Shown: piece after piece, positions 6,079-8,653 of the stretch
Numbering within the stretch: position 1 is the stretch's first letter
How the letters are laid out: every line of letters starts with the position of its first letter
Assembly (NCBI GenBank): GCA_900553555.1
Contig: USEG01000031.1
Span: 1 to 8,653 of the forward strand
Reading direction: 5' to 3'
Origin: an uncultured Clostridia bacterium
GTDB taxonomy: Bacteria > Bacillota > Clostridia > Christensenellales > Pumilibacteraceae
Length of the DNA: 8,653 nucleotides
Translations under genes and position numbers: made by a program
Notes under the pieces: generated by a model
Told to the model about the DNA's origin: nothing
The model's database searches: none
Seen by the model: only the letters and a program-made list of their open reading frames with translations

Positions 6079-7029
6079 ATGAAAGAGATTTTTATTTTAG
6101 GCTGCGAAAAAAAAGAGGCGGGCGGCGGTATTTACAGGTGCCGTCTCGGCGATGACGGATCGCTGGAAGCGGCGGAAAAATTCGCGTGCGATTACCCCAT
6201 GTACGCCGCGCTGTACGGCGGCAGAATGTACGTAATATTAAAATACGGCGGAGCGGGCGGCAACAGCAGCTGCTTTTCGATAAAGCCGGATTTTTCCGAT
6301 ATTTCCGAGGCAAAGGATACTCTCGGCGAATGCGCCTGTCATCTCGCCGTATCCGAAAAAGGCGTGTATATCGTCAACTATCTCAGCGGCAACATATCCA
6401 AAAACTGCGCGACGTGCGACGTTCATACGGGGCGGGGCGTAAACCTGCCGCGCCAAAACAGCGCGCACACGCATTTCGTGGGATTCACGCCCGACGGGAA
6501 AAATCTGCTGTGCACAGATCTCGGGTTGGATACTATTACCGTGTACGACGAAAATCTCGGCGTTGCGGACGTTACGCATATGCCCGAAGGTTACGGCGTA
6601 AGACACTTGGTATTCTCGCCGTCGGGCAAGAGCTTATACGCAATAAACGAGCTGGTGCCGTCGGTAACGCTGTGCGACTTTTCGGGCGGCAGACTGAAAG
6701 TAAAGGACACCGTGCTTTTACAGTGCGGTTTGTCCGGCAGCACCGCCGCCGCGATACGCATGTCGGACGGCATAATATACGCGTCGGTAAGAAAGGAACA
6801 ATGCATCTTCACGCTTTCCGAAAAGCTGGAAGTCATGGGCAAATTCCCGTGCGGAGGAGAGGGCCCGCGCGATTTCGATATCTTCGGCAAATTCATCGTT
6901 TGCTGCAACGAAAATTCCGGAACGGCGGTGTCTTTGCCCGTCGACGGCGCGTTTATAGGCAGCAGCGTATCAAGCCTTGATATTCCGGGCGCTCTGTGCT
7001 GTGTGGAAAATAAGTATTTCAAGGGCTGA
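6079..7029 (+). CDS. Beta-propeller lactonase (6-phosphogluconolactonase/YkgB-like family)
   Basis: A 316-residue seven-bladed beta-propeller of the lactonase family, whose members hydrolyse sugar lactones such as 6-phosphogluconolactone; related propellers act on other cyclic esters. Repeating blade signatures are visible: SAHTHFVGFTPDGKNLLCTDLGLDTITVYD (129-158, with H130 and H132), GVRHLVFSPSGKSLYAINEL (173-192) and GEGPRDFDIFGKFIVCCNENSG (260-281). These three blades hold the conserved H, R-H and G-P-R residues of the family. There is no signal peptide, so the enzyme is cytoplasmic. It is unusually rich in cysteine (17 of 316), including NCATC and two CC pairs. As the last gene of the operon, it follows the RraA-like gene by 39 bp. 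It would open a lactone made by the neighbouring SDR. The family call is good; the lactone is unknown. Confidence 0.87.
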   Translation: MKEIFILGCEKKEAGGGIYRCRLGDDGSLEAAEKFACDYPMYAALYGGRMYVILKYGGAGGNSSCFSIKPDFSDISEAKDTLGECACHLAVSEKGVYIVNYLSGNISKNCATCDVHTGRGVNLPRQNSAHTHFVGFTPDGKNLLCTDLGLDTITVYDENLGVADVTHMPEGYGVRHLVFSPSGKSLYAINELVPSVTLCDFSGGRLKVKDTVLLQCGLSGSTAAAIRMSDGIIYASVRKEQCIFTLSEKLEVMGKFPCGGEGPRDFDIFGKFIVCCNENSGTAVSLPVDGAFIGSSVSSLDIPGALCCVENKYFKG

Positions 7030-7035
7030 TTGTAT

Positions 7036-7064
7036 TTGACAAAACGCCTCCTATAAGGTACAAT
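7036..7064 (+). promoter_or_regulatory. Strong sigma-70-type promoter of the GH30 gene
   Basis: A perfect TTGACA (7036-7041) and TACAAT (7059-7064) are separated by 17 bp. Transcription should start near 7071, leaving a leader of about 28 nt. Neither the 21-bp repeat nor TTTGCAAA of the upstream operon occurs here, so this gene may be expressed independently. I see no terminator between the lactonase stop and this promoter, so read-through from the operon is also possible. Confidence 0.8.
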
Positions 7065-7098
7065 GTAATCATAGCTTTATTTTTTACGAGGTTTGGTT

Positions 7099-8409
7099 AT
7101 GGAAGTGACGAGAATAGCAAGGCTGTCCGATGGCGGCCGCAAGGAAAGTGCGGCGGCGCAGTTTTCCGCTGACAACGAAACGGAAGAAAAGGTTGTAAAC
7201 GTCTACAACGCGACAAGACAGAAGATTTTGGGTTTCGGCGGTGCTTTTACCGACAGCGCGGCCTACAACTACAGCCTTCTTTCCCCCGAAGAAAAACAAA
7301 AAACGCTCGAACTGCTGTTTGGCAAAACCGGCCTTAAGTACAACTTTTGCCGTATTCCCATGGCGTCGAGCGATTTTTCTTTATACATGTACGACAACGT
7401 TAAAGACGGCGGTCGGCAGTTTGACATAACGGAAGACGAAAAATACAAGATTCCGTTTATATCGGATGCGCTGCGTTATACGGACGGCAAAATGACGTTC
7501 TTCGCGTCGCCGTGGAGTCCTCCGGCATTCATGAAGGACAACGGCGACAGACTGCACGGCGGCAGCCTTATGGAAAAATATTACGGCGATTGGGCGAACG
7601 CGTTTTGCGCCTTTATACGCAGTTATGAACGCCATTCCATTAAAATTTCGGCGGTGACGCTGCAAAACGAACCGCACGCCGTTCAGACATGGGAAAGCTG
7701 CGTTTTTGACGCCGAACAGGAAACGCGGTTTGCGCGCGTGCTAAAGGAAAAATTTAAAAGAGAAGGCATTGACGCCGCGGTGCTGGTGTGGGATCACAAC
7801 AAAGAGCGGGCGTTTGAATGGGCGGAGACGATCATTGACGCGGAAACAGACCATATGGTTGCTGGCATCGCATTCCATTGGTACAGTGGTGATCACTTTG
7901 AAGCACTGCGAATGATCCGGGAACGCTTTCCGAAAAAGAAGCTTTTGCTTTCTGAAGCATGCATTGAATTCAGCAAATATAGTGCAGAGGATAATTTGGC
8001 GAACGCTCAGAAGTATGCCCATGATATCATCGGAAATCTGAACGAGGGAATGAGTGTATTTCTGGACTGGAATCTGGTGCTGGATGAACTGGGTGGGCCC
8101 AATCATGTGAAAAACTTCTGCGACGCGCCATACCTTTTTGATACGGCTCAAAAGCAATTAGTGGAGCGGGAACTGCAGAGTTATATCAAGCATTTTAGCC
8201 ATTATATTGAGACCGGTGCTGTTCGGATCGGGGTGAGCCGGTATACCGATAAGCTGGAGATTACAGCATTTCAGAAAAACAGCAAAATCGTGTTTGTTCT
8301 GCTGAACCGAACCCAGGAAGCAATCCCTGCGTTTATACGCTTGAATGATACTTGCGCAGGTTTAATTGCAGCGCCAAACAGTATTGCTACCGGTGTAGTT
8401 AATATCTAA
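7099..8409 (+). CDS. Glycoside hydrolase family 30 (glucosylceramidase-like), mosaic codon usage
   Basis: A 436-residue retaining glycosidase of family 30. The N-terminal strands enter the (beta/alpha)8 barrel at QKILGFGGAFTDSAAY (41-56). The acid/base is E191 in TLQNEPHA, GIAFHWYSGDHFE follows at 256-268, and the nucleophile is E286 in LLSEACIEF. The C-terminal beta sandwich (about 372-436) ends NSIATGVV, as usual for the family. There is no signal peptide. Characterised relatives cleave beta-glucosyl, beta-xylosyl or beta-1,6-glucan linkages, so a part in oligosaccharide breakdown fits the GH10 neighbour. ATG 7099 is preferred over the TTG at 7093 because GAGG lies seven bases upstream. Codon use changes abruptly near residue 254: before it Ala is GCG in 16 of 25, Gly is GGC in 12 of 15 and Ile is ATC in 1 of 12; after it the values are 4 of 18, 1 of 10 and 9 of 15. 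The reading frame and protein motifs stay intact across the change. Confidence 0.9.
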   Translation: MEVTRIARLSDGGRKESAAAQFSADNETEEKVVNVYNATRQKILGFGGAFTDSAAYNYSLLSPEEKQKTLELLFGKTGLKYNFCRIPMASSDFSLYMYDNVKDGGRQFDITEDEKYKIPFISDALRYTDGKMTFFASPWSPPAFMKDNGDRLHGGSLMEKYYGDWANAFCAFIRSYERHSIKISAVTLQNEPHAVQTWESCVFDAEQETRFARVLKEKFKREGIDAAVLVWDHNKERAFEWAETIIDAETDHMVAGIAFHWYSGDHFEALRMIRERFPKKKLLLSEACIEFSKYSAEDNLANAQKYAHDIIGNLNEGMSVFLDWNLVLDELGGPNHVKNFCDAPYLFDTAQKQLVERELQSYIKHFSHYIETGAVRIGVSRYTDKLEITAFQKNSKIVFVLLNRTQEAIPAFIRLNDTCAGLIAAPNSIATGVVNI

Positions 8410-8420
8410 CTTACATTGCA

Positions 8421-8453
8421 AAGCAGCTAGAGCGTAATGCCTGGCTGCTTTTT
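8421..8453 (+). terminator. Intrinsic terminator after the GH30 gene
   Basis: A 10-bp stem (AAGCAGCTAG at 8421-8430 with CTGGCTGCTT at 8441-8450, one G-U pair) encloses a 10-nt loop and runs into TTTTT (8449-8453). It begins 11 bp after the GH30 stop codon, the expected place. Confidence 0.85.
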
Positions 8454-8478
8454 ACGTATACTGAGTATTTCGCCCCAG

Positions 8479-8566
8479 ATTGCGCACCTTGACCGCTCAA
8501 ATTGAGCATCTGTTCCAGCAGAATTGAGCGTCCTTGCCGCCGTCGTTGAGCACTGCGGTAAAAGTA
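8479..8566 (+). repeat. Four 22-bp-phased repeats in the IS21-type end
   Basis: TTGCGC at 8480 and TTGAGC at 8502, 8524 and 8546 recur at exactly 22-bp intervals. The first three units also share a CYTKNCC-like core after the motif. IS21-family ends carry such multiple terminal repeats, thought to be the transposase binding sites. Confidence 0.7.
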
Positions 8567-8614
8567 GATATGCGTCAGATTTCTGGCGTAAATATCTATA
8601 AGGAGGTCACCTGT

Positions 8615-8653
8615 ATGACCAATTACCGTGAGGTCCTCAGACTTCGCGCGGCA
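8615..8653 (+). CDS. istA: IS21-family transposase IstA, first 13 codons only
   Basis: ATG at 8615 is preceded by AAGGAGG (8600-8606) with an eight-base spacer. The 13 visible residues, MTNYREVLRLRAA, match the typical opening of IstA, which precedes its N-terminal helix-turn-helix. The frame is open to the window edge, so whether the gene is intact is unknown. The start is sound; the family rests on the short N-terminus plus the phased repeats upstream. Confidence 0.7.
   Translation, partial: MTNYREVLRLRAA

Larger units (their letters stand above)
8462..8653 (+). mobile_element. Left end of an IS21-family insertion sequence (truncated by window edge)
   Basis: The combination of phased short repeats (8479-8566), a non-coding leader and an istA-like start (MTNYREVLRLRAA) is characteristic of the left end of IS21-family elements. 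The exact left terminus cannot be fixed; TG at 8462-8463, just past the GH30 terminator, is my best guess because these elements begin with TG. The element continues beyond the right edge. Confidence 0.65.

Noticed and set aside
6186..6980. Plus-strand frame of 264 codons overlapping the lactonase gene in another frame
   Set aside because: Extremely Arg-rich and without motifs; an out-of-frame reading of the propeller gene.
7030..7098. Possible terminator or riboswitch between the lactonase and GH30 genes
   Set aside because: No stem followed by a T run was found; the T-rich stretch near 7080 lies in the short leader, which is too small for a riboswitch.
8479..8566. 22-bp-phased repeats considered as a CRISPR array
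   Set aside because: The shared core is only 6-8 bp with no long conserved repeat or spacer structure, and the adjacent istA start explains them as insertion-sequence end repeats.

Overview
The window looks like a chromosomal piece of an anaerobic, plant-polysaccharide-using bacterium. I infer Bacillota, probably an uncultivated clostridial gut or rumen lineage, from strong AGGAGG/AGGTG ribosome binding sites, near-consensus sigma-70-type promoters with 17-bp spacers, tight operon packing and the gene content. No rRNA or tRNA is present to fix the taxonomy.

Layout. The left edge holds the 3' part of pyrB (aspartate carbamoyltransferase), which carries an unusual C-terminal four-cysteine zinc module resembling the end of PyrI. 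It is followed by a likely intrinsic terminator lying inside the end of a convergent AraC-family regulator gene (778-1647, minus). A 129-bp divergent intergenic region (1648-1776) contains two sigma-70-type promoters pointing at each other. It also contains a 21-bp-phased direct repeat that overlaps the -35 of the rightward promoter, a good candidate operator for the regulator.

The rightward operon (1777-7029) encodes an enolase-superfamily acid-sugar dehydratase-like protein, a GH10 glycoside hydrolase, a short-chain dehydrogenase, an RraA-like/class II pyruvate-aldolase-like protein and a beta-propeller lactonase. A separate strong promoter (7036-7064) drives a GH30 glycoside hydrolase (7099-8409), which has its own terminator. 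The right edge is the left end of an IS21-family insertion sequence, with 22-bp-phased repeats and the first 13 codons of istA.

How the genes may work together. GH10 and GH30, both without signal peptides, could cut imported oligosaccharides to monosaccharides. The dehydrogenase, lactonase, dehydratase and aldolase-like protein are the four enzyme types of a non-phosphorylative oxidative sugar pathway of Dahms/De Ley-Doudoroff type (sugar to lactone to aldonate to 2-keto-3-deoxy acid to pyruvate plus aldehyde). This assignment is an inference from gene set and motifs, and the substrate is unknown. An RraA-like protein in the aldolase position would be non-canonical.

A caution: codon usage changes sharply inside the GH30 gene at about 7850-7870 and remains different to its end. 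The right-hand ~800 bp, including the IS end, may therefore come from another genome, either by recombination or by mis-assembly.
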